Assembly: GCA_036381175.1 (NCBI GenBank)
Contig: DASVDI010000006.1
Location: forward strand, 124,001 to 188,000
DNA from: JAJUFS01 sp036381175
GTDB lineage: Bacteria > Pseudomonadota > Gammaproteobacteria > Natronospirales > JAJUFS01
Length of the DNA: 64,000 nt
Direction: 5' to 3'
Below, piece after piece: positions 16,731-25,549 of the stretch (the stretch's first letter is position 1; each line of letters opens with the position of its first letter). The translations under genes were made by a program, and so were the position numbers. The notes below the pieces were generated by a model, which made no database searches, was not told the origin of the DNA, and saw nothing but the letters and a program-made list of their open reading frames with translations.

Positions 16731-17120
16731 GCGTGATGGTAAAAAATTTTTTAGGTTTCTAGGTTATTCTTTTAATTCAATGAGTTATGTATTAATTATC
16801 CATTCGGGAGGGCCAGTTGTGGACTTATCATCGTGAACCGGATTGCCGCCTGCGCGGGAATGACGGCCTCGACTGGTGGAGCGTTATCCCACGCGCATGG
16901 CCTCGATAATGTTGCTTTCAGGAACACCGCCTTCAGAAAGGAGGTCGGCTAACGCAGCGGTCGGAAGAACGCGACCCCCTTTGTAAAAGGGGGTCGGCTC
17001 GCGCAGCGAGCCGGGGGGATTTTCAAGCCATCGAATCACCCCCGCCTGCGGCCCCGCCCGCGCAGTGATAAAATTCGCGCCTTCCGAAACCCGCCACGTC
17101 GAATCGAAGGACAACCGCTC
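16731..17120. other. Intergenic region before mdh
   Basis: No gene was seen. The part at 16738-16800 is strikingly AT-rich for this genome and contains TTAATTCAATGAG / TATTAATTATCC, possible promoter sequence. A copy of a dispersed hairpin repeat lies at 16973-17023, and the mdh ribosome site (AAGGA) is at its right edge. Confidence 0.5.
16973..17023. repeat. Dispersed hairpin repeat, single-module copy
   Basis: GACCCCCTTT-GTA-AAAGGGGGTC forms a hairpin and is followed by CGGCTCGCGCAGCGAGCCGG, a second hairpin, and GGGGATTTT. The same module ends the three composite repeats at 40259, 44239 and 52684; here the first module is missing. Confidence 0.8.
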
Positions 17121-18095
17121 ATGAAGAAACCCGTCCGCGTCACCATCACCGGCGCCGCCGGCCACATCGGCTACGCACTCGCCTTCCGCATCGCATCCGG
17201 CGACATGCTCGGCAAGGACCAGCCCGTCATCCTGCAACTGCTGGAAATCACGCCTGCGCTCGACGCGTTGAACGGCGTGGTCATGGAGCTGAACGATTGC
17301 GCCTTCCCGCTGCTCGCGGGTGTTGTCGCGACAGACAAGCTGGACGTGGCTTTCAAGGATTCCGATTACGCACTGCTCGTCGGTGCACGTCCGCGCGGCC
17401 CCGGCATGGAACGCAAGGATCTGCTTGAGGCCAACGGCAAGATCTTCGGGCCGCAAGGCAAGGCGATGAACGATCACGCCTCGAAAAACATCAAGGTGCT
17501 GGTGGTCGGCAATCCGGCGAACACGAATGCGCTGATTGCCATGGCGAACGCGCCGGATCTCAACCCGAAGCATTTCACTGCCATGACCCGCCTTGATCAC
17601 AACCGCGCGATGGCGCAGCTCGCCGAGAAAACCGGCAAGCACGTGAACGACATCACCGGCATGATCATCTGGGGCAACCACAGCTCCACGCAGTATCCCG
17701 ACATCGCGCACTGCAAGATCGACGGCGAGAAAGCGAAATCGCTGATCGATGACGCCTGGTACAAGGAAACCTTCATTCCGACCGTGCAGCAGCGCGGCGC
17801 CGCCATCATCAAGGCGCGCGGCGCGTCGAGCGCGGCATCGGCGGCATCGGCTGCCATCGATCACATGCGCGACTGGGCGCTCGGCTCGAACAACGAGATT
17901 GTCTCCATGGCCGTGCCTTCCGACGGCAGCTACGGCATCAAGGAAGGCGTGATCTATTCGTATCCCGTTACCTGCAAGAACGGCGAATACGAAATCGTGC
18001 AGGGACTCGACATCGACGATTTCTCGCGCGAGAAAATGGATGCCACCGAAAAGGAATTGCGTGAAGAACGCGAGGGCGTGAAAGACTTGCTGTAA
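17121..18095 (+). CDS. mdh: Malate dehydrogenase (NAD-dependent)
   Basis: A 324-residue enzyme that oxidises malate to oxaloacetate in the TCA cycle. It shows the NAD-binding loop VTITGAAGHIGYALAFRI, the mobile-loop arginines in GARPRGPGMERKDLL, LVVGNPANTNALIA, the catalytic MTRLDHNRA and IIWGNHSSTQYPD with the active-site His. The length and motifs match the group of MDHs related to cytosolic eukaryotic and Xanthomonas/Burkholderia enzymes more than the shorter E. coli type. AAGGA precedes the ATG. A strong terminator follows, so it is probably monocistronic. Confidence 0.96.
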   Translation: MKKPVRVTITGAAGHIGYALAFRIASGDMLGKDQPVILQLLEITPALDALNGVVMELNDCAFPLLAGVVATDKLDVAFKDSDYALLVGARPRGPGMERKDLLEANGKIFGPQGKAMNDHASKNIKVLVVGNPANTNALIAMANAPDLNPKHFTAMTRLDHNRAMAQLAEKTGKHVNDITGMIIWGNHSSTQYPDIAHCKIDGEKAKSLIDDAWYKETFIPTVQQRGAAIIKARGASSAASAASAAIDHMRDWALGSNNEIVSMAVPSDGSYGIKEGVIYSYPVTCKNGEYEIVQGLDIDDFSREKMDATEKELREEREGVKDLL

Positions 18096-18120
18096 CGTGA
18101 CCGCGACTACGTGCTCGACA

Positions 18121-18158
18121 AAGGGGCGCCGGTGAAAACCGGCGCCCCTTTTCGTTTT
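18121..18158 (+). terminator. Intrinsic terminator of mdh
   Basis: The stem AAGGGGCGCCGGT / ACCGGCGCCCCTT (18121-18150, GAAA loop) is followed by TTCGTTTT. It begins 25 bases after the mdh stop. Confidence 0.9.
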
Positions 18159-18263
18159 CCCTGATATTCATCGAAGCGTGACCTGCATCATGCTTGCATT
18201 GCGCTGTACCCGCTCAGACTCGCGCACGTCAGGAACCTGATCCACGTTCAAAGGAGGAACGTC

Positions 18264-20507
18264 ATGAAAACACATTTCCTGCTTCGTCTTTCTCTTCCCT
18301 TTCTTGCATTACTCTCATTATCCGCGAACGCTGCCTATCCGGAAGGCTATCCGCGCATCGGCCCCGCTGCTCAATTGGAGATCGGCGATGCGATGGACGC
18401 CGGCTCTTTCAGGCTCATTCCCAACCCGACTGCGAATGAATACCTCGCGGTCTGGGAGTCCCCAGCGAACGTCCTGAACGCGCTGCGTCTTGATGGCGGC
18501 GCTCTGGAACCGATCGATGGTCAACCATCATTCGTACTTCTCGATGTGCAAGGCACGAACCCGCACCACCCAGACCACAATTTTGGTGCTCTCATCTCCT
18601 ATGACATTGCCTGGGACAGCACAAGGAACCGATATTTTCTTGCGGTACATCTTACGAGCACTCATCGGGACGGGCCCGGAGGGGGAGTGTCTAACGACAC
18701 CTACGCGGGTTTTGTACAAGCAAACCTCGAAACCATCGACCTGATTGAATTCCCGGAAATGCCGGGTTGTGAGGCGATGGACAATTCGGGAGGGCTGGAA
18801 GTAGTCCAACGGCCGGGGGCCAGTGGCTTCATTTATGTCTTTCGAACGTTTGGACCAGCCAGGCCGCCACTCGTCGACTTGCTCGATCACGACAATCCCG
18901 TCCGCACCAGTGGTGTTTGCGGACAAATCGTCTCAGGCGAAACTGATAGCGCAGCGGCTGTATTTATCGGTGCGCCGACAACGGTCATGAAATTGACGGA
19001 TATCGTACCCGGCAATGATCTCACGCCATTCTATATGACGGACCTTGCGGCCGAGTTCGATGTGACCTTCCAGCATTTCGTACTTACCAGTACGGTTGCC
19101 GAAGGGACGATCACTATTGACCCCGATTCAGGCGGATATTACACGCGCCAGCGCTCGGACATCGTAGGTCAGGTTGTCAGGCCAGGCTTGCAGACGGAAG
19201 GCGGCGCCACAGCACTTCGCAAGATAAGCGCACAAAACCATTTTAACGATTTCACTATCATTGGTACGAACATTCAAAGCACACCAGAAAACTGGACAGC
19301 CCACTCCCCGAAGCTCGTTATGGGACCCTTGAACGAGGCCATTACGGCACGAGATTGGCTGGTCACATTCACGGGCATTGGTCCTGGAGCGCCGAATCCA
19401 CTGCCTCGACGTGTGCGGGAACTGTGGTCGCACCGCGTTTCGACAACAAACGACGACGTGATGAATGCGCCGTCTGGTGCCGATCGACTGCTCAGTGACA
19501 ACAGTCGGCCTTTTTCGGGAACTGATCACTTCGTCAATTCACAAGGCTTCTGGCTTCCCGAGGTGGAACGCTTTCTTAATGTCTGGGGCTCTTGCGTCAT
19601 AGATTGTTATCTCTTCGGCAACAGTCTGAAAAACACCGGCGGCAACCATGCGGCAGTAAAAAATCTGCCTCTGAGTGACGGGCAGGTAAGCCATGCATCT
19701 GCTCACATCGTTCGATCACTCGATGGCGAATCGCTGTTTACGGTCACCAGCATGGAGGACCGAATCGAAGTACAGGAAATTGATCTCGCCTGGATGAATC
19801 TTTCCGCGTCTGCTGAAATCGTGGGTGAGTCTGAAATTCCTGCTGGCGTGGAATCGATTCTCCGTATCACGGTCTCGCGCAGCGGCGGCGTGTTGGACGG
19901 ACCCAGCGACACTCACCCTGATACCAGCACGTTGCCCGCGGCGGTGTTTGACAGCGGACCCTATCGGCTGCATCTGACGATGCCGGAAAATCTCAGTGTC
20001 ACGCAGGTTGATCCACTGCTCACGATGGGTGACATCGAAACCGGATTTTCTGGCGAAACAGCTCAGATAACATTGAATGAAGGGGAGTCGAAGACGTTCA
20101 GCTTTACTGTCAGAAATGACAATGCTTCGACCACGGCTGACGTGGATGACATTCATGTCGCACTGGAAAGTCTCGGTGACGGGATCGAGTACGACGCAAG
20201 TGACGATACCTTCGTCGTCTCCGTAACGCTTGCCGGAATCCCCCAAGAAACCGAGCCCGATGATAATGATGGCAATGACGACACCTCTCCGCTGCCGCCC
20301 CCGGGCAGCGACGATGGCGGCATCACGCCAGCGCCGCCTTCCGATGACACCGATGGCGACATCACGCCTCCTGGCGATGACGATGACGAAGACAACGCCG
20401 GCAATACACCACCAGGCAGTGGTGGCCCCGTCGGTGGCGGCGGTGTTCTAGGCTGGCTGCTGCTGGGCCTTGCCGGATTCTCCGTGCGCCGCCAGCGCAT
20501 GAGGTAA
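18264..20507 (+). CDS. Large exported protein with a GlyGly-CTERM-like sorting tail
   Basis: A 747-residue protein with a signal peptide (SLPFLALLSLSANA), a long extracellular part of unknown fold, a Big/DUF11-like beta region (about 515-665) and a low-complexity linker of Asp, Pro, Gly and Thr (about 665-720; repeats of ITPxPP-D). It ends with GGGGVLGWLLLGLAGFSVRR: Gly run, hydrophobic helix, Arg cluster, as in GlyGly-CTERM proteins processed by rhombosortase. It is thus probably moved to the cell surface, often by type II secretion. AAAGGAGG precedes the ATG. Base composition is less GC-rich than flanking genes, which fits fast evolution or transfer. Function unknown. Confidence 0.78.
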   Translation: MKTHFLLRLSLPFLALLSLSANAAYPEGYPRIGPAAQLEIGDAMDAGSFRLIPNPTANEYLAVWESPANVLNALRLDGGALEPIDGQPSFVLLDVQGTNPHHPDHNFGALISYDIAWDSTRNRYFLAVHLTSTHRDGPGGGVSNDTYAGFVQANLETIDLIEFPEMPGCEAMDNSGGLEVVQRPGASGFIYVFRTFGPARPPLVDLLDHDNPVRTSGVCGQIVSGETDSAAAVFIGAPTTVMKLTDIVPGNDLTPFYMTDLAAEFDVTFQHFVLTSTVAEGTITIDPDSGGYYTRQRSDIVGQVVRPGLQTEGGATALRKISAQNHFNDFTIIGTNIQSTPENWTAHSPKLVMGPLNEAITARDWLVTFTGIGPGAPNPLPRRVRELWSHRVSTTNDDVMNAPSGADRLLSDNSRPFSGTDHFVNSQGFWLPEVERFLNVWGSCVIDCYLFGNSLKNTGGNHAAVKNLPLSDGQVSHASAHIVRSLDGESLFTVTSMEDRIEVQEIDLAWMNLSASAEIVGESEIPAGVESILRITVSRSGGVLDGPSDTHPDTSTLPAAVFDSGPYRLHLTMPENLSVTQVDPLLTMGDIETGFSGETAQITLNEGESKTFSFTVRNDNASTTADVDDIHVALESLGDGIEYDASDDTFVVSVTLAGIPQETEPDDNDGNDDTSPLPPPGSDDGGITPAPPSDDTDGDITPPGDDDDEDNAGNTPPGSGGPVGGGGVLGWLLLGLAGFSVRRQRMR

Positions 20508-20531
20508 CAACCAAGGTTCATTGGCTCGTTC

Positions 20532-20559
20532 AAGGGCGCCTCCGGGCGCCCTTTCTTTT
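20532..20559 (+). terminator. Intrinsic terminator after the GlyGly-CTERM gene
   Basis: The stem AAGGGCGCC / GGCGCCCTT (20532-20553, TCCG loop) is followed by TCTTTTT, 25 bases after the stop codon. Confidence 0.88.
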
Positions 20560-20616
20560 TGGGTTCCACCGTTCCCCATTCCACGCGCCACACATCCGAT
20601 CTTTTCAATTCGGAGT

Positions 20617-20633
20617 CCTGTCCGCCGGACAGG
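20617..20633. promoter_or_regulatory. Candidate enhancer site for the sigma-54 regulator (17-bp palindrome)
   Basis: CCTGTCCG-C-CGGACAGG is a perfect odd palindrome. It lies about 130 bases upstream of the -24 element of the sigma-54 promoter at 20764-20781, a usual distance for an NtrC-type enhancer. Related GGAC motifs follow (GCGGACAC at about 20635, ATGGACGCG at about 20645). That the regulator encoded at 26152 binds here is inference. Confidence 0.5.
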
Positions 20634-20763
20634 CGCGGACACGTATGGACGCGTAATTTCTCCAAGAGCCAGATTCCATCCGCGACTCTTGAATGTTCCT
20701 TTCGTTGACATCGGTTCGCTCCTGCAAGGCTTCTCCAGAACTCTTTCCCCTCACTCCAAACCT

Positions 20764-20781
20764 TTGGCACGCCCGTTGCAT
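20764..20781 (+). promoter_or_regulatory. Sigma-54 (-24/-12) promoter of the exporter operon
   Basis: TTGGCACGCCCGTTGCAT matches the consensus TTGGCACG-N4-TTGCW, with GG (20766-20767) and GC (20778-20779) separated by exactly ten bases. Transcription would start near 20791, 28 bases before the adaptor ATG. It lies just before an operon that ends next to a gene for a sigma-54-dependent activator. Confidence 0.85.
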
Positions 20782-20818
20782 CACAAGGGATGCATTCATA
20801 AAAAATTGAGGCATGCTC

Positions 20819-22093
20819 ATGATTCGCGATACCTCCGCAACGGACGTTGTCATCGATCCGCGCCCCGCGCGCCGCCGCAAGATCAAGACGCTAGCCATTG
20901 CCGCGGGCGCGCTCGCCGTAATCGTTGCCTTTGCCTGGCCCGCCTACACGCGCTGGGCAAGCGCGGGCATTTCCGTGCCGCTGGATCGCCTGCGTATTGC
21001 CACAGTCGAGCGCAGTGATTTCGTGCGTGATGTCGGCGTTACCGGCCGAATTGTCGCTGCCGTCTCACCGACCTTGTATGCAGCAGCGCTCGGCACCGTC
21101 ACCTTGAAAGTGCAGGCCGGCGATACCGTCGAAAAGGGCGAGGAGCTGGCGGTGATCGACAGCCCCGAGGTGATGAACGAACTCGCGCGCGAGCAGGCGA
21201 ACCTGGAAAGCGTGCAGGTCGCCTGGGAGCGCCAGAAGATCGAGACGCGTTCCGCGGAACTGCAGAACCAGCAGGCGGTGGATCTCGCGAAGGTTCGTCT
21301 TGATGCCGCAAAGCGCGAAGCCGAACGCGCGCAGCTTTCCTATGACGAAGGCGTGATGAGCCGCCAGGAAATGGAAAAGGCCTACGACGAACTCGCCATG
21401 GCCGAGGTCGAGTACAAGCACGCAGTCGAGAACGCCGGGCTTGCGAAGGAAAGCCTCGCGTTCGAGTTGCGCACGCGCAAGCTTGAGGTCGATCAGCAGC
21501 AGTTGCTGGTGAAGAACCTGCAACGGCGCGCCGACGAACTCGTCATCCGCTCGCCCGTTGACGGCATGGTCGGCAACATCGCCGTTGAACAGAAAGCCAC
21601 GGTCGCGGCAAACGCGCCGGTGCTGACTGTCGTCGATCTCACGGCGCTCGAAGTCGAAGCGCAGATTCCGGAATCCTATGCCGATGCGCTCGGTCTCGGC
21701 ATGCCCGCCGAAATCAATTACGGCACATCAACCTATCCCGGCATCGTCACGGCAGTTTCGCCGGAAGTGAACAACGCGCAAGTCACCACGCGCGTGCGTT
21801 TCGAAGGCGACGCGCCGCAGGACTTGCGCCAGAACCAGCGCGTCTCCGTGCGCGTTGTGATGGAAACGAAAGACGACGTGCTCACCGTGCAGCGCGGACC
21901 GTTCGTGGAATCGGGTTCGGGCCGCATGGCTTACGTGATTCGTGACGGACTCGCCGTGCGCACACCGATCCAGGTCGGCTCGACCAGCGTGAACAAGGTC
22001 GAGATTGTCGATGGCCTGAAAGCAGGCGATCGCATTGTGATTTCCTCGACGAGCGCGTTTGACAACGCCGATACGGTTTACCTGACGGATTAA
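20819..22093 (+). CDS. HlyD/MacA-family periplasmic adaptor subunit
   Basis: A 424-residue membrane-fusion protein. One N-terminal membrane helix (about 22-42) is followed by a lipoyl/barrel-sandwich half (TLYAAALGTVTLKVQAGDTVEKG), a coiled-coil hairpin (about 105-235, rich in Glu, Gln and Arg), the second lipoyl half (DELVIRSPVDGMVGNIAVEQ) and beta-barrel/membrane-proximal domains. It should link the ABC transporter encoded next to the outer membrane or periplasm. The ATG at 20819 is chosen over that at 20813 because GAGG lies seven bases before it. A sigma-54 promoter lies directly upstream. Confidence 0.9.
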   Translation: MIRDTSATDVVIDPRPARRRKIKTLAIAAGALAVIVAFAWPAYTRWASAGISVPLDRLRIATVERSDFVRDVGVTGRIVAAVSPTLYAAALGTVTLKVQAGDTVEKGEELAVIDSPEVMNELAREQANLESVQVAWERQKIETRSAELQNQQAVDLAKVRLDAAKREAERAQLSYDEGVMSRQEMEKAYDELAMAEVEYKHAVENAGLAKESLAFELRTRKLEVDQQQLLVKNLQRRADELVIRSPVDGMVGNIAVEQKATVAANAPVLTVVDLTALEVEAQIPESYADALGLGMPAEINYGTSTYPGIVTAVSPEVNNAQVTTRVRFEGDAPQDLRQNQRVSVRVVMETKDDVLTVQRGPFVESGSGRMAYVIRDGLAVRTPIQVGSTSVNKVEIVDGLKAGDRIVISSTSAFDNADTVYLTD

Positions 22094-22152
22094 AAATATT
22101 GATGAATGAACTGGATGAATATCACCGAATGTTGAAAGCCAAATTGTGAGAT

Positions 22153-22217
22153 GTAGGAGCGCACTCCGTGCGCGAAGGATCTTGCGATAAACATTCGCGC
22201 ACGGAGTGCGCTCCTAC
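22153..22217. repeat. Perfect 24-bp inverted repeat (GTrGGAGCG REP family)
   Basis: The arms at 22153-22176 and 22194-22217 are exact reverse complements (GTAGGAGCGCACTCCGTG and onwards) with a 17-base loop. It sits between the adaptor and ATPase genes and would form a very stable hairpin in the operon mRNA. A related unit is at 57016-57038. Confidence 0.9.
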
Positions 22218-22251
22218 GGCCTCGCGGTCCGAAAAAACTGGAGAAATAAAA

Positions 22252-22965
22252 ATGTTGAACATGCAGAACATCAGCAAGGTCTATCGCACCGATCTCGTGC
22301 AGACGCACGCACTGCGGGATTTCAACCTGAGCGTGAAAGAAGGCGAGTTCGTCGCGGTGACCGGACCTTCCGGTTCCGGCAAGACAACCTTCCTGAATAT
22401 CGCGGGCATGCTGGAAAGTTTCGAGAGCGGCACCTACCTGCTCGACGGTGAAGACGTTTCCGGTCTTGGCGATGATGCGCGCTCGAAAATTCGCAACGAG
22501 AAACTCGGCTTCATCTTCCAGGGTTTCAACCTGATTCCCGATCTCAACCTGTGGGACAACGTTGATGTGCCCTTGCGTTACCGCGGCTTCAAGGCCGACG
22601 AACGCGCGCGCCGCATTACCGAAGCATTGGAAATGGTCGGCCTGGGTTCGCGCGCAAAGCATGTGCCCGCGCAACTTTCCGGGGGCCAGCAGCAGCGCGT
22701 CGCGATTGCACGCGCACTCGCAGGTAGTCCGCGCATCATTCTCGCGGACGAGCCGACCGGCAATCTTGATTCGCTGATGGCGCGCCAGGTGCTGGAGCTT
22801 CTGGAAAATATCAACGAAAAAGGCACCACCATCATCATGGTCACCCACGATCCCGAACTCGCGCGGCGCGCGCATCGCAACGTGCATGTGATGGATGGCC
22901 AGGTGACGGACTTCACGGAGTTCGAGCAGGCCGTCAAATCCCGCGAACATGTCGCACACAAGTGA
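22252..22965 (+). CDS. ABC transporter ATP-binding protein (MacB/LolD type)
   Basis: A 237-residue ATPase with Walker A GPSGSGKTTFLNI, Q-loop FIFQGFNLIPDLNLWDNV, signature LSGGQQQRVAIARAL, Walker B IILADEPTGNLDS and H-loop TIIMVTHDPELA. The GNLDS and NLIP motifs are typical of the MacB/LolD/FtsE branch that works with FtsX-type permeases by mechanotransmission. The ATG at 22252 (GGAG ten bases upstream) is preferred to the open frame from 22168, which would begin inside the inverted repeat. Seven bases separate it from the first permease gene. Confidence 0.93.
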   Translation: MLNMQNISKVYRTDLVQTHALRDFNLSVKEGEFVAVTGPSGSGKTTFLNIAGMLESFESGTYLLDGEDVSGLGDDARSKIRNEKLGFIFQGFNLIPDLNLWDNVDVPLRYRGFKADERARRITEALEMVGLGSRAKHVPAQLSGGQQQRVAIARALAGSPRIILADEPTGNLDSLMARQVLELLENINEKGTTIIMVTHDPELARRAHRNVHVMDGQVTDFTEFEQAVKSREHVAHK

Positions 22966-22972
22966 GGCAGCC

Positions 22973-24286
22973 ATGATTTCCTATTACATCAAGCTTGCCG
23001 CGCTTTCGATAAAGCGCAATCCGGTACTGAGCACGTTGATGATGATGGCGATTGCCGTTGGCATCGGCGCGTTCATGACCATGCTCACCGTGCATCACAT
23101 GATGTCGAGCAACCCGATCTGGTGGAGAAACGACGTGCTGTACAACGTCGGTGTCGATACCTGGAATCCGAACGAGCCGTACTACGAAGATCGTCCCGAA
23201 CTGCCGCCGGAACAGCTGACTTATCGTGATGCAAAAGCGCTGCAGGCTTCCGACATCCCGACGTACAAGAGCTACATGTTCAAGACGGCCGGCGTGATAC
23301 AGCCGGAAAACGAGGAAGTCGCGCCGTTCATCGAGATCGGCCGCATGGCGTTCAACGATTTCTTCGCGATGTTCGACGTCCCGTTCCAGTACGGCGGCGC
23401 GTGGGGCGACAGCGCCGATACGCGCGATGAATTCGTCGTCGTGCTTTCGCAGGAAACCAACGACAAGGTGTTCGGCGGCGAGAACAGCGTCGGCAAGCGC
23501 ATCACCATCGACAACCGCGAGTTCACCGTTACCGGTGTCTTGAAGGAATGGCGGCCGACGCCGAAGTTCTACGATTTGAACAACGGCGCCTTCGGCCCGA
23601 CGGAAGCGTTCTACATGCCAGCGCAGCTTTACGAAACGGTACAGGCGCAGCGCGTCGGCAACACCAATTGCTGGAAGCCGGAAGACCTCGACAGTTTCGA
23701 GGCGTTCAACAACTCCGAATGCACGTGGATCCAGTACTGGGTGCAGCTGGATACGAAAGATCAACGGGAACGCTACGCGGACTTCCTGCACGCCTATTTG
23801 CAGGAACAGGCGCAGCTCGGCCGCTCGGCGCGTCCCGATCAGTACCTGATGGCGACACCGGAAGAGTGGCTGGAAATCAACGAGGTCGTTGGCGACGACA
23901 ACCGCGTGCTGGTCGGATTGTCCGCGCTGTTCCTCATCGTATGCCTGCTCAACACCGTCGGCCTGCTGCTCGCGAAATTCCTGGGTCGCGCGGGTGACAT
24001 CAGCGTGCGTCGCGCGCTCGGTGCATCGAAGCTCGACATCTTCCGCCAGCAACTCGTCGAGTGCGGTTTCATCGGGCTTATCGGTGGCGTGATCGGCATC
24101 GGGCTTTCCGGGTTCGGCCTGCTTGCCGTGAAGAAGATGTACCAGTTCGATGGCAGCGTGATGATGGACGGCGAAATGATTGCGGTTGCATTCCTGACAG
24201 CAATCATCGCCAGCATTGCAGCAGGCTTGTGGCCGGCGTGGCAGATCTGCCGCGTGCCGCCCGCCGGTTACCTGAAAACACAATAA
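22973..24286 (+). CDS. FtsX-like/MacB-type ABC permease 1
   Basis: A 437-residue protein with the MacB-type topology: one N-terminal helix (STLMMMAIAVGIGAFMTML), a periplasmic domain of about 230 residues, and three C-terminal helices (about 305-430) with the FtsX signature GRAGDISVRRALGASKLDIF. These permeases do not form a classical channel but pass ATPase motion to the periplasm. GAGG lies five bases before the ATG at 22973. The protein pairs with the second, related permease, presumably as a heterodimer. Confidence 0.88.
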   Translation: MISYYIKLAALSIKRNPVLSTLMMMAIAVGIGAFMTMLTVHHMMSSNPIWWRNDVLYNVGVDTWNPNEPYYEDRPELPPEQLTYRDAKALQASDIPTYKSYMFKTAGVIQPENEEVAPFIEIGRMAFNDFFAMFDVPFQYGGAWGDSADTRDEFVVVLSQETNDKVFGGENSVGKRITIDNREFTVTGVLKEWRPTPKFYDLNNGAFGPTEAFYMPAQLYETVQAQRVGNTNCWKPEDLDSFEAFNNSECTWIQYWVQLDTKDQRERYADFLHAYLQEQAQLGRSARPDQYLMATPEEWLEINEVVGDDNRVLVGLSALFLIVCLLNTVGLLLAKFLGRAGDISVRRALGASKLDIFRQQLVECGFIGLIGGVIGIGLSGFGLLAVKKMYQFDGSVMMDGEMIAVAFLTAIIASIAAGLWPAWQICRVPPAGYLKTQ

Positions 24287-24307
24287 TTTTTTTCAAAGAG
24301 GTGGGTT

Positions 24308-25534
24308 ATGGAAATCCGTCCGATATTTTCCGCGATGCTGCGCAACAAGACCGGCCCGGTGCTGATCGCCGTGCAGATCGCGATCACGCTCGCCATCGTC
24401 GCGAACGCCGCGTTCATCATCGAGCAGCGTGCCGAGAAGATGAATCGTCCGACCGGCATGGATCACGAGAATCTCATCTTCGCCCGCAGCTACGGCTTCG
24501 GCGCGAATCACGACACCATGGCGACGATTCGTGAAGACATCGATGCATTGAACGCGATGCCTGGTGTTCGTTCCGCGGCGTACATCACGAATATTCCGCT
24601 GTCCGGCAGCGGCAGCAATTCCGGCTTCCTTGCGCATCCGCCCGAAGGCGAGAATGATCCGGATTCAGCCAACGCAAACTATTACAGCGCCGATCATCGC
24701 CTGATGGAAACGCTGGGGCTGAAGCTCGCGGCGGGACGCTGGTTCAATCCCGAGGAGATCGACTACAACCCCGACGACAAGGCCTTCGGCGCGCTGCCGC
24801 AGGCGGTGGTTGTCACGCGCGCCTGGGCCGATGCGGCTTTCGGCGAGGGCGTACCCGTGGTCGGCAAGCTGATGTACGACTCCATCGGCGAATCCTCGCG
24901 CATCATTGGCGTGATCGAACACATGCAGGGTGCATGGGTGAGTTGGGATGGACTCAACCAGGTGATCATGATGGGCAGCATCAGCGCTGCACATCCGCTC
25001 GTTACCTATGCAATCAACGTAGAACCGGGCCAGAAGGATCGGCTGATCGCCGAGATCGAAGCGAAGCTGCAGGAGATCAACCGTGATCGCGTCGTGACCG
25101 AGGTGCGCGCGCACACGGATTACATCGCGGACAGCTACGCCAACGATTCGGCGATGATCCAGATGCTCACCGCCGTGAGCGTGCTGCTGGTTGCGGTGAC
25201 GGCGCTCGGCATCGTCGGGCTTGCGGCGTTCAATGTGAACCAGCGTAAAAAGCAGATCGGCACGCGCCGTGCGCTCGGTGCGCGACGCATCGATATCCTG
25301 CGGCACTTTTTGCTGGAGTCGCTCGTCATCGCGGGCATCGGCATCGGGTTCGGCATCGTGCTCGCCTTCGCGATGAGCTGGTGGCTGGGCGTGCAGTTCA
25401 ACCTGCCACAACTCGACTGGCGTTTCGTGCCGCCGGTAATTCTCGGCGTGCTCGTGATCAGTCAGCTTGCCGTGCTCGGGCCCGCACGTCGCGCGAGTGG
25501 AATTTCACCGGCACTTGCAACGCGCAGTGTTTGA
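24308..25534 (+). CDS. FtsX-like/MacB-type ABC permease 2
   Basis: A 408-residue paralogue of the preceding permease with the same topology: N-terminal helix (PVLIAVQIAITLAIVANAAF), periplasmic domain, and three C-terminal helices with RKKQIGTRRALGARRIDIL. A GAGGTGGG ribosome site precedes the ATG. Two different permeases with one ATPase and one adaptor suggest an asymmetric 1:1 membrane complex. Substrate unknown; related systems export peptides, lipids or macrolides, or sense antimicrobial peptides. Confidence 0.88.
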   Translation: MEIRPIFSAMLRNKTGPVLIAVQIAITLAIVANAAFIIEQRAEKMNRPTGMDHENLIFARSYGFGANHDTMATIREDIDALNAMPGVRSAAYITNIPLSGSGSNSGFLAHPPEGENDPDSANANYYSADHRLMETLGLKLAAGRWFNPEEIDYNPDDKAFGALPQAVVVTRAWADAAFGEGVPVVGKLMYDSIGESSRIIGVIEHMQGAWVSWDGLNQVIMMGSISAAHPLVTYAINVEPGQKDRLIAEIEAKLQEINRDRVVTEVRAHTDYIADSYANDSAMIQMLTAVSVLLVAVTALGIVGLAAFNVNQRKKQIGTRRALGARRIDILRHFLLESLVIAGIGIGFGIVLAFAMSWWLGVQFNLPQLDWRFVPPVILGVLVISQLAVLGPARRASGISPALATRSV

Positions 25535-25549
25535 TAAGGAAACAGGCAG

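Noticed and set aside
22934..24283. 449-residue minus-strand open frame opposite the first permease
   Set aside because: A shadow of the FtsX-type permease gene; composition is His/Arg/Val-rich without any domain pattern.
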